Shown here in pieces: positions 24,626 to 33,272 of a stretch of 64,000 nucleotides of DNA. Position 1 is the first letter of the stretch. Each line of letters starts with the position of its first letter. The translations under genes were made by a program, and so were the position numbers. This DNA is from Blautia luti (GTDB lineage Bacteria; Bacillota; Clostridia; Lachnospirales; Lachnospiraceae). The notes under the pieces were generated by a model. That model did no database searches, was not told the origin of the DNA, and saw only the letters and a program-made list of their open reading frames with translations. Location of the stretch: NCBI RefSeq assembly GCF_013304735.1, contig NZ_JAAITI010000004.1, positions 103,587 to 167,586 of the forward strand. The letters run 5' to 3'.

Positions 24626-25144
24626 TCAATTATTCTCTTCCAAATCTTCCCAAGGTTTCAGACCCATTTCCTCCCAGGTGACACCATACGGTGCACCTCC
24701 GGAGGTATAACCGGCAATAACGAAAAATCTGTCATCTTGCAAGATTTCTTCTTTAGCCAGATTATCTCTTGTTTCTTGTTTCCGTCTTGCTCGCCTCTGC
24801 TGCTTCTTTTGTTTCGCAACAGCTGCTTTTTCTTCCGGCGTTTTCTTATGTTTTTTTGCCATAAGTGTTTCTATTATAATTCCATTCTGAATGTCTCTCA
24901 GGATACGTTCTTCATAACTCTTTTCACGCTTTTCAACAATTTTATAAAATTCTTCATATTCCGTTTTAGGAGCAAGCGATTGAACTGCCGTAAACAAACT
25001 TTTGCATATATCATTCATTTCAGTAGCATCCGGCATTCGCTGATTCTCAAGATAAAACTTCAAGTGCATTTTGTATGTTTTATCTGCTATTGCACTCTTC
25101 TGTTTTTGTTTTAAGTCTTTATAGCTTCTGTCGTTCCTCTGCAT
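24626..25144 (-). CDS. Hypothetical highly charged protein
   Basis: 172 residues, MQRNDRSYKDLKQKQKSAIADKTYKM..., helical at the N-terminus, with a very basic middle (KKHKKTPEEKAAVAKQKKQQRRARRK) and a small C-terminal part with FFVIAGYTSGGAPYGVTWEEMGL. That last segment resembles the end of small proteins found beside SRAP and polymerase genes in Lachnospiraceae; this is memory only. It converges on the relaxase gene with 15 bases between stops and follows the DUF188 gene by ten bases. A nucleic-acid-binding role is possible from the charge. Confidence 0.6.
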   Translation of the reverse strand: MQRNDRSYKDLKQKQKSAIADKTYKMHLKFYLENQRMPDATEMNDICKSLFTAVQSLAPKTEYEEFYKIVEKREKSYEERILRDIQNGIIIETLMAKKHKKTPEEKAAVAKQKKQQRRARRKQETRDNLAKEEILQDDRFFVIAGYTSGGAPYGVTWEEMGLKPWEDLEENN

Positions 25145-25154
25145 CTACAATTCC

Positions 25155-25613
25155 TCATCTGCCTTCTTTCTCCCGTGCCATCAAAAGCATTTTTTCAAAA
25201 GACTGAGCGAATCTTTCATCATCTTCCTCCGTCCGCTTCTTCGGTCCCTTGACATGACATTTACGGGAACTTCTTCTGGCTTTTTTACTCAGGTGACGTT
25301 CCATTAGCATCTGATCAATATTATCATCCGTGTACCATTTACCTGATTGATGAATAGCATAAGCACCTTTTCCCAATGCCATTGCAGCCACACCATAGTC
25401 CTGTGATACGACAATATCTCCTTTATGGCAGATACTAATCAGTTTATAATCTACTGCATCTGCTCCTGCACCGACAACAACAACTTTACTATAAGTCGAT
25501 GACAGAACATGGTTTGTATCACACAACAACATTACCGGAACACTATTATCTTTTGCAATCTTTTCAATGATCGCAACCACTGGGCAGGCATCTGCATCAA
25601 CAAATATTTGCAT
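25155..25613 (-). CDS. DUF188 (YaiI/YqxD) family protein
   Basis: About 152 residues from the ATG at 25613 (MQIFVDADACP), which follows GAGGAGAAATAGAAAG; a start eight codons earlier would overlap the SRAP gene. Family marks are QIFVDADACPVV, LLCDTNHVL, DIVVSQDYGVAAMALGKG and YTDDNIDQML. The fold is PIN-like, with acidic residues suggesting a nuclease, but no activity is firmly established. It lies in one operon with the SRAP protein gene, which supports a nucleic-acid role. Confidence 0.9.
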   Translation of the reverse strand: MQIFVDADACPVVAIIEKIAKDNSVPVMLLCDTNHVLSSTYSKVVVVGAGADAVDYKLISICHKGDIVVSQDYGVAAMALGKGAYAIHQSGKWYTDDNIDQMLMERHLSKKARRSSRKCHVKGPKKRTEEDDERFAQSFEKMLLMAREKEGR

Positions 25614-25636
25614 CTTTCTATTTCTCCTCTGAACCA

Positions 25637-26221
25637 TTATAAGAATAAGCTCTGCTGTTCGTATTCTGCCTCTCGTTTTAGCTGAACCGGTACCTGATGC
25701 AGAATTTGCTCCATTTTCCTGTCATCGAACCAATCTTTCAGCTGTCCTTTTTCCAATATCAGCGGCATACGATCATGTACTTTTATCATAGATTCATTGG
25801 CTGCTGTAGTCATAATCACAAATCGTCGTTCATTCTCAAACCAATCACAGAAGCCAGCCATATACAATACTGGTGCATCATATCTGGAAAATGTATTTTT
25901 CTCTTTTAACCGATTCCATTCATAGAACCCACTTGCCGGTATCAAAATGCGGTGATAGAGGATTCCATTTCGAAAAGAAGGTTTGTCCATAACAGATTCT
26001 GCTCTTGCATTTATAACCAGATTCTTTCCTTGTGACAATGGATATCCCCACTTGCAAACATCCAGTTTCAATCCATGTTCTGATTTTTCAATGATCGGTG
26101 CTACATTGGTTGGAAAGATATCTCCTGCAAAATGTTCCTGCCGGATCCGTTGGTCTATATCATGCACTACTTTTTCGATTTCATCTGCCATATCAGAATC
26201 AATATAATATCTACCACACAT
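25637..26221 (-). CDS. SRAP-domain protein (HMCES/YedK-like)
   Basis: 194 residues, MCGRYYIDSDMAD.... Cys2, freed by loss of Met1, is the residue that crosslinks to abasic sites in single-stranded DNA. Further SRAP marks are NARAESVMDKPSFR, RCLIP-type LIPASGFYEW, and HDRMPLIL with the active His. The protein shields abasic sites in single-stranded DNA, useful during conjugative transfer or damage. It leads the operon with DUF188 and the charged protein. Confidence 0.95.
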   Translation of the reverse strand: MCGRYYIDSDMADEIEKVVHDIDQRIRQEHFAGDIFPTNVAPIIEKSEHGLKLDVCKWGYPLSQGKNLVINARAESVMDKPSFRNGILYHRILIPASGFYEWNRLKEKNTFSRYDAPVLYMAGFCDWFENERRFVIMTTAANESMIKVHDRMPLILEKGQLKDWFDDRKMEQILHQVPVQLKREAEYEQQSLFL

Positions 26222-26263
26222 AATACTTCCTTCACTTATAGATTCTATTTCATCAAATATACA

Positions 26264-26866
26264 TCATTTATTTCTAGGCACTTTAAACTCAGTTAATCTA
26301 TAATTTTGAATCCACCCCATACATTCTTCACCATCTTCATTCTCCCAAATTATCTGTCGCCACTTTTTATATTTATCTATAATTCTAACAACTTTCCCTT
26401 CCTCAAGCTTTTCAATTACAATCGAATGGCAGTCATGCTTCAGTCGTACAATAGATTCTCTATTAACGATTCTATATTTAGTCGTATTTAGCTCCTTCGC
26501 ATCATATCCCATTCCAACGATGTAATAATTATTGACTTGTTGTGTATAATTGTAATTATTTATCGTTGTTGCTGAAGAATTCGTAACTCCCAAAACAACT
26601 GATATAATCGTAATAATAAAGTTCAGCCATTCTCGTATTTCTTTAACATCTATCGTTCGTTTTTCTTCTATTGGCAAATTCTGCTTCTCTTTATTTATCG
26701 AAAGATTCGTTGCTCTTTCATATTCCGATGCAATAGTTTCTGACACCGTATCAATATCCCATTCTTCGGATTCTGAGAAAACTTGATCGGTAACTCTTCC
26801 CAATAAATTTATATGAGGCTTCTGGCATAATGGTGGAAGCCTAACACCATAAATTAACAACACCAT
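26264..26866 (-). CDS. Membrane protein with C-terminal SH3-like domain, possibly 5'-truncated
   Basis: 200 residues. A hydrophobic segment (WLNFIITIISVVLGVT) sits near residue 90. Before it is a charged helical part, after it an Asn/Tyr-rich linker (INNYNYTQQVNNYYIVG) and a C-terminal SH3-like part (KVVRIIDKYKKWRQIIWENEDGEECMGWIQNYRL). The ATG lies only about 20 bases from the ISL3 relic's edge, and the first residues (MVLLIYGVRLPPLCQ) do not look like a natural start. The gene probably lost its 5' part and this start is accidental. Function unknown. Confidence 0.5.
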   Translation of the reverse strand: MVLLIYGVRLPPLCQKPHINLLGRVTDQVFSESEEWDIDTVSETIASEYERATNLSINKEKQNLPIEEKRTIDVKEIREWLNFIITIISVVLGVTNSSATTINNYNYTQQVNNYYIVGMGYDAKELNTTKYRIVNRESIVRLKHDCHSIVIEKLEEGKVVRIIDKYKKWRQIIWENEDGEECMGWIQNYRLTEFKVPRNK

Positions 26867-26889
26867 ATTGAAAAAACACTTGTGTCCTT

Positions 26890-27240
26890 TAATGTATTAA
26901 CTGCGAAGAAAAACACAAAAGGAGTATTCACAAGTGGCTTCAGTTAATACATTATGCAAAAGTGTCCTTAATGTCAAGAACACAGTTATAAAAAATTGTA
27001 ATCTTTACTCTGATAAGAATGGAGTTAAACATATTCGTATCCAAGCAAGACCTAATAAATGGCACGAGAACGACTGCCCATTCTGCCATAAATCATGCCC
27101 TGTTTATGATAAACATTCCAGTAGTATAATGCCGAGATATTACGAAGATAACTCGTAGAAAATGCAAAGTCCAGTCGCAAGTTTAGACACGATATTGCTC
27201 TTAACAGTCGTATAAAATCAACATTTGCAGGGATTTATCA
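26890..27240 (+). mobile_element. ISL3-family relic
   Basis: Contains the first part of an ISL3 transposase and then decayed frames. Fourteen-base perfect inverted copies (26890-26903 and 26941-26954) bracket the transposase start. The 3' two thirds of the element and its right terminal repeat are absent. Confidence 0.65.
26934..27158 (+). pseudogene. N-terminal fragment of ISL3 transposase
   Basis: 74 residues from a GTG: ASVNTLCKSVLNVKNTVIKN..., then GVKHIRIQARPNKWHENDCPFCHKSCPVYDKHS, the zinc-binding N-terminal domain of ISL3 transposases. The frame ends shortly after, and the following 80 bases keep only scattered similarity. The DDE catalytic domain is missing, so it is not active. Confidence 0.8.
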
Positions 27241-27272
27241 AATTCCGACATACCGTCTTAGAAAATGAATAA

Positions 27273-27303
27273 TCCCTCGCAATTCATTATGAACTACGAG
27301 GGA
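27273..27303 (-). terminator. Terminator of the envelope-stress operon
   Basis: A TCCCTCG/CGAGGGA stem with a 17-base loop and a T-rich tail lies five bases after the winged-helix gene stop. It ends the minus-strand run that begins near 34.2 kb. Confidence 0.7.
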
Positions 27304-27307
27304 CTGC

Positions 27308-27766
27308 TTACTGACTGTTAAAGCGGTAGCCGATCTCACGAACACTATCTATGGAAAAGTGAGAGTTTGTATCACAAAGTTTTTTACGAAGATTCCGAAT
27401 GTGAAAGCCTACGGTATCCTTTTCATTGCCTGCTGATATTTCGCCCCACACCTTATCATAAATCTGCTCGTATGTAAGAACACGACCTTTATTGGCTGCG
27501 AGCAAGCAGAGTATATCGTACTCTTTGACGGTCAGTTCAATTTCCTGACCGTTATTGATAACTCTGCGCCGGCTCAAATTGATTTCTAAGCCGGAAAGGG
27601 ATAATGTCGGCTCATATGAAATCTCTAATTTTTCAAAATCAGGGTGCTGTTTTACAAAAGCCAGCATATCGTCAAAGGCTGTTGAGTCTTGTGCTTTGAA
27701 CTCCATTATTACGATTCGTCCGATATTATCACCCCCCTTGGTTAGTTTTTTTGTCTTGGACAACAT
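27308..27766 (-). CDS. Stand-alone winged-helix (OmpR-type) DNA-binding protein
   Basis: Up to 152 residues; an ATG at 27706 (MEFKAQDS) would give 132. The C-terminal 100 residues are an OmpR/PhoB winged helix: LEINLSRRRVINNGQEIELTVKEYDILCLLAANKGRVLTYEQIYDKVWG, then VGFHIRNLRKKL and a wing ending REIGYRF. The N-terminal part is short and lacks the receiver-domain Asp and Lys residues. It is thus an orphan output domain, last in the operon after the carboxypeptidase, perhaps controlled by partner binding rather than phosphorylation. Confidence 0.85.
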   Translation of the reverse strand: MLSKTKKLTKGGDNIGRIVIMEFKAQDSTAFDDMLAFVKQHPDFEKLEISYEPTLSLSGLEINLSRRRVINNGQEIELTVKEYDILCLLAANKGRVLTYEQIYDKVWGEISAGNEKDTVGFHIRNLRKKLCDTNSHFSIDSVREIGYRFNSQ

Positions 27767-27771
27767 AAGAT

Positions 27772-28728
27772 TTATTGCGTGAGATAATACGATTCATCAA
27801 TCGTTTTCAGAATAAAATTCACATCGTCATAACGAGAGGAATCGGACTGAGAGCCTAAACTGCATATCAAAAACTCTTTTCCGTGCTGCTGATAAAGCAC
27901 AATCAAGTTATAGTCGTCAGACAGAGAGCCAGTCTTAATTCCGCATACATTTTCGTTGTAATATTCGGATGTCGGATCAAGGAAGGCGTTTGTATTCTGC
28001 CATATTTGTGTACTGCCATCAGGCAGTGTTGCCGTATAAGTGTTTTGAGATACAATTTCTCTAAACCACGAGTATTCCAACAACCGATATACTACTTCTT
28101 TCAAATCTAAAGTGGTGGTAAGTGCCTCCATATCAAAACCACTCGGATCATATAAAACTGTGTCTAAGTACCCCTGCTGTTGCAAATGCAGGTTTAAGTT
28201 CTCCATGAAAATCCTCACACGCTCTTGACAGCTTTCTGCTTGCGGCGAAAGTAATCCTCCACAATAATCAGCAACCACATAAGCTGCGTCATTCCCTGAC
28301 GGTACTAACATTGCCGCAAATAGATTGTGTAAAAAGTATTCTTTTTCCTTGATTTGAGCAACAGACGAGCCAGGTTTCGTGAGTGAAATAGCACCATAGT
28401 CTGCAACAACGATACTATCAAGGTCTGCTAAAGTTGACGCATACTCAATAACAAACAGCTTGGCTAAACTTGCAGGAATTTGTGGCTCGTTCTCGTTTTT
28501 TGAAACAAATATTTCATCATCAGAACAATCCACCAAAATCAGCGATTTTGCATTATAAGAGTCAGGAAAATCTTCTTTGTAGAGAAAACCATTTATTTTA
28601 TTCTTTACCTCTCTGAAATTTTCCGGCTGCATTGCCCACGGCACAAACATTATACCTATGCCGATACAAACTACAAGCAAAAACAAAAATACTCCAAATC
28701 GTTTTTTCTTACGGCGTTTTCTCTGCAT
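27772..28728 (-). CDS. Membrane-anchored D-alanyl-D-alanine carboxypeptidase (S11)
   Basis: About 318 residues from the ATG at 28728, nine bases after GGGAGG. A basic N-terminus and one membrane segment (FGVFLFLLVVCIGIGIMFV) anchor it outside the cell. S11 motifs: SxxK in PASLAKLF, SxN in VPSGNDAAY, and KTG in CGIKTGS. It would trim the terminal D-Ala from cell-wall stem peptides, which alters glycopeptide and peptide-antibiotic binding. Being in one run with a VanRS-like pair and a MacAB-like pump suggests a wall-directed resistance response. No ligase genes (VanH/A/X type) are present, so this is not a full glycopeptide cluster. Confidence 0.9.
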   Translation of the reverse strand: MQRKRRKKKRFGVFLFLLVVCIGIGIMFVPWAMQPENFREVKNKINGFLYKEDFPDSYNAKSLILVDCSDDEIFVSKNENEPQIPASLAKLFVIEYASTLADLDSIVVADYGAISLTKPGSSVAQIKEKEYFLHNLFAAMLVPSGNDAAYVVADYCGGLLSPQAESCQERVRIFMENLNLHLQQQGYLDTVLYDPSGFDMEALTTTLDLKEVVYRLLEYSWFREIVSQNTYTATLPDGSTQIWQNTNAFLDPTSEYYNENVCGIKTGSLSDDYNLIVLYQQHGKEFLICSLGSQSDSSRYDDVNFILKTIDESYYLTQ

Positions 28729-28771
28729 ATATGTGCTCACCTCCCAACACCAAAACTCCTATGTGCCATTT

Positions 28772-29275
28772 TTAATCGGCATAATTTGCCTGAATACACT
28801 CTGTAAATCCAGACGGATCTCCCAACTTAGCTTTATCAATATTATCACGAAGATATTTGCGTGTGGCGTCATCACAGCGATCTGTTCCCATATAAGGCAT
28901 ATCAAAGGCTTTTTCGAGTTCAGCTAAGGCTTTTGCCGCCCTTTCCGAATCCGTATTGTAAGTATCAAGCCATTCCTGCATCCAAGAATATTCCCAAAGG
29001 TTAGATGCTCTTGTATCGCCATATCCTATCTGAAAAGACGCTCCCGTATCTTCGCCTTCCAAAGCATCAGGCGGCGTAAAGCCCTCCGGCCAATTCAAAC
29101 TCTCAATGGTCGTTAGGTATTCTTCTTCAATGGTAGCAAAGTCCGTGAAACCTCTTGTGTTTGTGTCGGAGTCCGAAGAAGTGGAGCAGCCTGCCAGCAT
29201 AATCACCAGCAAAGAAATCATAACACACAATAACAGTCTGTACGGTCTTTCGGATTTTGAGATTGTTCGTTTCAT
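28772..29275 (-). CDS. Small lipoprotein of the MacAB-like operon
   Basis: 167 residues with a signal peptide (LLLCVMISLLVIMLAGCS) and a lipobox LAGC, so it is lipid-anchored on the outer face of the membrane. The mature part is acidic and helical (FATIEEEYLTTIESLNWPEGFTPPDALEGED...), with two Cys near the end. No domain recognised. It lies directly after the permease gene and may be a substrate-capture or sensor part of the pump. Confidence 0.85.
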   Translation of the reverse strand: MKRTISKSERPYRLLLCVMISLLVIMLAGCSTSSDSDTNTRGFTDFATIEEEYLTTIESLNWPEGFTPPDALEGEDTGASFQIGYGDTRASNLWEYSWMQEWLDTYNTDSERAAKALAELEKAFDMPYMGTDRCDDATRKYLRDNIDKAKLGDPSGFTECIQANYAD

Positions 29276-29302
29276 TTTGTTTCCTCCTTGAATTGAGTTT
29301 TA

Positions 29303-30496
29303 TTATCTAAGAGCCAATGCAGGCTCTAATTTTGCTGCTTTCAATGCTGGTAATAATCCGCCCAATAATGCTGTAAGCACAGACACAGCAACTGCAACAA
29401 CAGCAACGCTGATTGGATAACTCGGTGTTCCCACCGGGGAATCCACAGGGAGCAACGCTCCAATACAATGCACCAAAATCAGCGAAATCAAAATAGCTGC
29501 AAAGCAAACGAATATTGATAAAATCAACTGTGAGCCTAAAACCAATGCCACAATATTTGTTCGTGAAGCACCTATCGCTCTGCGGATCAGCAACTCATGT
29601 GTGCGCTGTTCCAATGAAGATAGTCCGATATTGATCTGCCCTAATACGGAAACAAACAGCAACAAAAGCGAAGTAACCAAAAGCCCTAATTGCAGTATGG
29701 ACAATACCGAATCATAGGTATCTCCAATATCACTCCGCCCAGCACTTTCCCAGTAACCGCCAATGGTATCAGTCAAAATGTCGCCAAGGGCAGAATGTAT
29801 CTGTTCGATTGTCAGTCCTGTTGTGGGATGCCAATACACATTTGCATTTTGTACTTGCCACATTGCTGGTGCGAAATTGAGGATCGCCGCAGAATCCGCA
29901 TAGATAGTCGGAAAATCCCTGCCATCGTTTACTACTCCGACAATATTGAATGGGGTTAACGAAAGTGTGCTTTTTACATTTCCTGCAGCATAGGGCGAAT
30001 CATTAAAATAGTTTTTAGCTTCTTTGTTTATGACCACTTCAAGCGATCCGCCCTCACTCGAAGGCTCTAACCATCTACCGGATGTCATTGGAAGATTATA
30101 GACTTGACTATATGCCTCCGTGGTGCAAACTAAATCAAAAGCCATCAGGTTTTGGTAAACATCATTCGGCGGTATTGGCGTTAAATCTTTCATTGGTGCA
30201 AATCGAATATCTTCTCCCATAGAAAAAGTAACAGCGGCTACATCATCAATGGCTTCAAATCTCTGGAATAATTGTTCCATTTTATTTCTATCGTGAAAAT
30301 CGGATTCCGTTATCACGAATGAGTAAGTAGGTGACCAGCCATATACCTGTGCGTTTACGGAAATCAAATACTCCCGTCCAAGCGTACCAACTAATACCGA
30401 TCCAAGCATTGCGATAATGCCTACAAGCATTGAAACACTTGTCAGAATACTTCTAAGTGGAGACAGACGAAGGTCTTTAAGTATCATTTTTAGCAC
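29303..30496 (-). CDS. MacB/FtsX-type ABC permease
   Basis: 397 residues with the MacB layout: one N-terminal helix (SILTSVSMLVGIIAMLGSVLVG), a large outside domain of about 220 residues, then three C-terminal helices (LLVTSLLLLFVSVLG, ILSIFVCFAAILISLILVHCIGALL, ISVAVVAVAVSVLTALLGGLLPALKAAKLEPALALR). The last motif is typical of the family. It pairs with the upstream ATPase (20-base overlap) and adaptor as a tripartite-like pump for peptides or envelope signals. Confidence 0.92.
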   Translation of the reverse strand: MLKMILKDLRLSPLRSILTSVSMLVGIIAMLGSVLVGTLGREYLISVNAQVYGWSPTYSFVITESDFHDRNKMEQLFQRFEAIDDVAAVTFSMGEDIRFAPMKDLTPIPPNDVYQNLMAFDLVCTTEAYSQVYNLPMTSGRWLEPSSEGGSLEVVINKEAKNYFNDSPYAAGNVKSTLSLTPFNIVGVVNDGRDFPTIYADSAAILNFAPAMWQVQNANVYWHPTTGLTIEQIHSALGDILTDTIGGYWESAGRSDIGDTYDSVLSILQLGLLVTSLLLLFVSVLGQINIGLSSLEQRTHELLIRRAIGASRTNIVALVLGSQLILSIFVCFAAILISLILVHCIGALLPVDSPVGTPSYPISVAVVAVAVSVLTALLGGLLPALKAAKLEPALALR

Positions 30497-31190
30497 AAGT
30501 TATCCTCCCTCCATCCATTTCAAAAATCGTATCACAGGTATCTGCAATATCAGGATCGTGCGTAACCAACAGCAGCATAATTCCATTTTCTTTTACGACG
30601 CTGTGCAACAGTTCCATAATCTGCGTTCCCGTCTTTTTATCCAACGCTCCCGTAGGCTCATCACATAAAATGGCTTCCGGAGATACTGCAAGCGCCCTTG
30701 CGATTGCAACTCTTTGTTGTTCACCGCCGGACAAATTGATTGGGTAATCATTTTCCTTGCTTTCTAAGCCGACACTTTTTAGCAAGCCTGTAATTATCTC
30801 GTGACGCTGTTTGGCGGTAAACGACTTTTTGGCATAGAGTAGGGGTAATTCGATATTTTCCCATACCCGCAAGTGCTTAATCAGAGAGTAGTTCTGAAAT
30901 ACAAATCCGATATTATTGGCTCGCAGTATAGACAGATCACGGTCTTTCAAAGCAGAAATAGATATACCATCATAAAGGTACTCGCCCTCATATTCCCGAT
31001 TTAACAAGCCAATAATGGATATAAGGCTTGTTTTGCCTGAGCCGGACTTTCCGACAATGGCATAACTGCGCCCTCGTTGCAATTCCATATTAGCGTTGGT
31101 TACTGTTGTCAGCATATCGCCATTATTCAATTTGACGCTTGCTTTCAAATCCTTTATTTTGATTAAAGTCTTTTCGGAAATTCCTTTCAT
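30477..31190 (-). CDS. MacB-type ABC transporter ATPase
   Basis: About 237 residues from the ATG at 31190 (MKGISEKT), seven bases after a GGGGG. Walker A GKSGSGKTSLI, signature LSGGEQQRVAIARALA, Walker B AILCDEPTGALD, switch His VTHD. It belongs to the LolD/MacB group that powers FtsX-like permeases. Its start lies four bases after the adaptor stop. Confidence 0.94.
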   Translation of the reverse strand: MKGISEKTLIKIKDLKASVKLNNGDMLTTVTNANMELQRGRSYAIVGKSGSGKTSLISIIGLLNREYEGEYLYDGISISALKDRDLSILRANNIGFVFQNYSLIKHLRVWENIELPLLYAKKSFTAKQRHEIITGLLKSVGLESKENDYPINLSGGEQQRVAIARALAVSPEAILCDEPTGALDKKTGTQIMELLHSVVKENGIMLLLVTHDPDIADTCDTIFEMDGGRITCAKNDT

Positions 31191-31194
31191 TTTA

Positions 31195-32049
31195 TCAAAT
31201 CCCCCTCGGATCAAGGTTTGGCGGAGTAGCAGAAACTACATCGCCCTCCTCTAAGCCGGACAGTATTTCTATATTGGCTCCGTCTGTCACACCCAATGTC
31301 ACTTTTGTTTCCACTCTTTCTCCATTCGGAGTAATTACAGTAACCAATCCCGTCCCTTGTCTACCCGCTATTACCGACAGCGGCAATATAAGGACATCAT
31401 TTCTCGTTGTCGCCGTTATGACTACCGTTGCACTTTGCCCCGATTTCACATCGACTGTTTGACTGATCAAGCATTGCAGAATGCCCTCTTGCGGCACGAT
31501 TCCCGTAAACGCATTTTCATCTGCGGCAGGCGACACCACGGCAATCATATCGGTTGGTCCTACACCATCATATACTTGAAATTTTGCTTTCAACTCTGCA
31601 TACTCCGGTAAGGTACTCAAAAAATTATCTGCCTCTACATTGAGGGCAAATCCTGTATAATGCACTATCGCTACGGGATAATTACTCGGTACGCTTTCAT
31701 TGGATGGGGCAATAGAGGTAATTGTACCATCCACCGGAGATTTCAATTCTTTGCCGTTCACAGTTCCAATAATTTGCCCGGCAGTGATTTTTTCTTCTAA
31801 TTCTACCGCTGTATTAAATATGCCATTTTCGGGTGAGGAAATAATAAACGGTACTGCCGGAACAATAGTCGTTTGCGTTGAAACGGTTGGAGTAATTGTC
31901 CCTCGTACAACTGATACCGTTTTTTCTGCGGATGTTGCGCTATCTGTAAGATTGTTTTCGTCTGTCTGCCCAATTGCAGAGCAGGCAGATAGCGTAAATA
32001 CAAGAAACAAAATAGAACATAGCAGCATTTGTTTTCTTAGCAACTTCAT
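31195..32049 (-). CDS. HlyD/MacA-like membrane-fusion lipoprotein
   Basis: About 284 residues. The signal peptide ends in a lipobox (FTLSACS). The body has the adaptor pattern: a lipoyl-like half (FNTAVELEEKITAGQIIGTVNGKELKSPVDGTITSIAPSNE) and beta-barrel domains (SGQSATVVITATTRNDVLILPLSVIAGRQGTGLVTVI...). The coiled-coil hairpin of Gram-negative MacA is missing, as usual in Firmicutes. It should bridge the permease and the outside. Two ATGs in tandem make the start uncertain by one codon. Confidence 0.88.
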   Translation of the reverse strand: MKLLRKQMLLCSILFLVFTLSACSAIGQTDENNLTDSATSAEKTVSVVRGTITPTVSTQTTIVPAVPFIISSPENGIFNTAVELEEKITAGQIIGTVNGKELKSPVDGTITSIAPSNESVPSNYPVAIVHYTGFALNVEADNFLSTLPEYAELKAKFQVYDGVGPTDMIAVVSPAADENAFTGIVPQEGILQCLISQTVDVKSGQSATVVITATTRNDVLILPLSVIAGRQGTGLVTVITPNGERVETKVTLGVTDGANIEILSGLEEGDVVSATPPNLDPRGI

Positions 32050-32186
32050 CATTCCTCCTTATGCTGTATCACAAAAAATACGAGCCTCTATCTTGATACT
32101 TTTATTGTACCAAAACAGAAGCCCGTATTTTCTTGATTGCTCGTAAGGTATTCCTCTTTTTTTCTATGCAAATTCTTACAATTTTC

Positions 32187-33272
32187 CTACGCCAACGGCA
32201 AAGTAATTGAAAACTTGTTTTGATCCTCTTGGCTCTCTGCAACGATTGTACCATTGTGTAGTTCAACAATCTGCTTTGCAATCGCCAAACCTAATCCAGC
32301 TCCTCCACTGCTTGTACTTCTCGCTGCGTCAAGCCGATAAAACTGCTCGAAAATCCTGTTTAACTTTTCTTCCGGCAGAGTATCGCCGTGGTTACAAAAA
32401 ATAATGCTGACCGTATCTTCCTGACATTGTGCGCTGATCGTGATATCCGTATTTTCAAAACTGTAGATAACCGCATTTCTCAAAAGGTTATCAAAAACAC
32501 GCTGAATTTTGTCTGCGTCACATCGAAGCATTATATCATCATCAACACAAAGATTACATTGCAAATTCTTTGATTTGAGCATAGGCTTAAATTCATATAC
32601 AAGTTGCTCCAGCAGGCGAGTTAAATTGATTTTCGTGTATTGTAATGTAATATCGTATATATTGAATCGTGTTATCTCGAAAAACTCGTTAATCAGATCC
32701 TCTAACCGTTCTGCCTTACCAAGAGTGATTGAAAGGTACTTTTCTCGAAGTTCCTTTGAGATTTGCGACTCATCACGCAGTAAAGTAAGATACCCGATTA
32801 CAGAAGAAAGCGGTGTTTTCAAATCGTGTGCAAGATACATAATCAGGTCATTTTTTCGCTGCTCATTTTCTTTTGCAAGCCTTGCATTACTTTCAGCCTC
32901 TTGTTTTAACTGATTGATGTTAGCGGCGATTTCACTCAACTCCGGGGACATTTCAATGTAACTGACATTCTGATCGAACATTTTTCCTGTCGCAGCCTGT
33001 ACCTCGTACACATAGGCGACTACTTTTTTCAAAAGTAGGTATGTCATGTATATAATACAGCCACCCCACACGATTACAGCCACTATATAAAGATATACTG
33101 TTCTGTAATACAAGTAATAATACAAAACATACTTGCGGAGAATTTCCTCTGCCATAATTCCTAAAAGAAAAGTACCGCCAAAAATAAGCACAGAGCAAAT
33201 CGCACATTGAATTACATACCCTTTGAACAAGGTAGAGAGCAGATAGTTTTTTTCTTTTTTATTCAATTTCAT
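32187..33272 (-). CDS. VanS-like sensor histidine kinase
   Basis: 361 residues. Two membrane helices (about 18-42 and 58-82) flank a very short outside loop, so it probably senses inside the membrane or through the pump. The phosphoacceptor His is in YLAHDLKTPLSSVIGYL near residue 150. The ATPase domain has the N-box (VFDNLLRNAVIYSF), CNHGDTLPEEKLNRIFEQFYRLD, and GGAGLGLAIAKQIVELHNG. In primary structure it resembles VanS and BceS-like enzymes. It overlaps the regulator gene by 14 bases. Confidence 0.92.
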   Translation of the reverse strand: MKLNKKEKNYLLSTLFKGYVIQCAICSVLIFGGTFLLGIMAEEILRKYVLYYYLYYRTVYLYIVAVIVWGGCIIYMTYLLLKKVVAYVYEVQAATGKMFDQNVSYIEMSPELSEIAANINQLKQEAESNARLAKENEQRKNDLIMYLAHDLKTPLSSVIGYLTLLRDESQISKELREKYLSITLGKAERLEDLINEFFEITRFNIYDITLQYTKINLTRLLEQLVYEFKPMLKSKNLQCNLCVDDDIMLRCDADKIQRVFDNLLRNAVIYSFENTDITISAQCQEDTVSIIFCNHGDTLPEEKLNRIFEQFYRLDAARSTSSGGAGLGLAIAKQIVELHNGTIVAESQEDQNKFSITLPLA

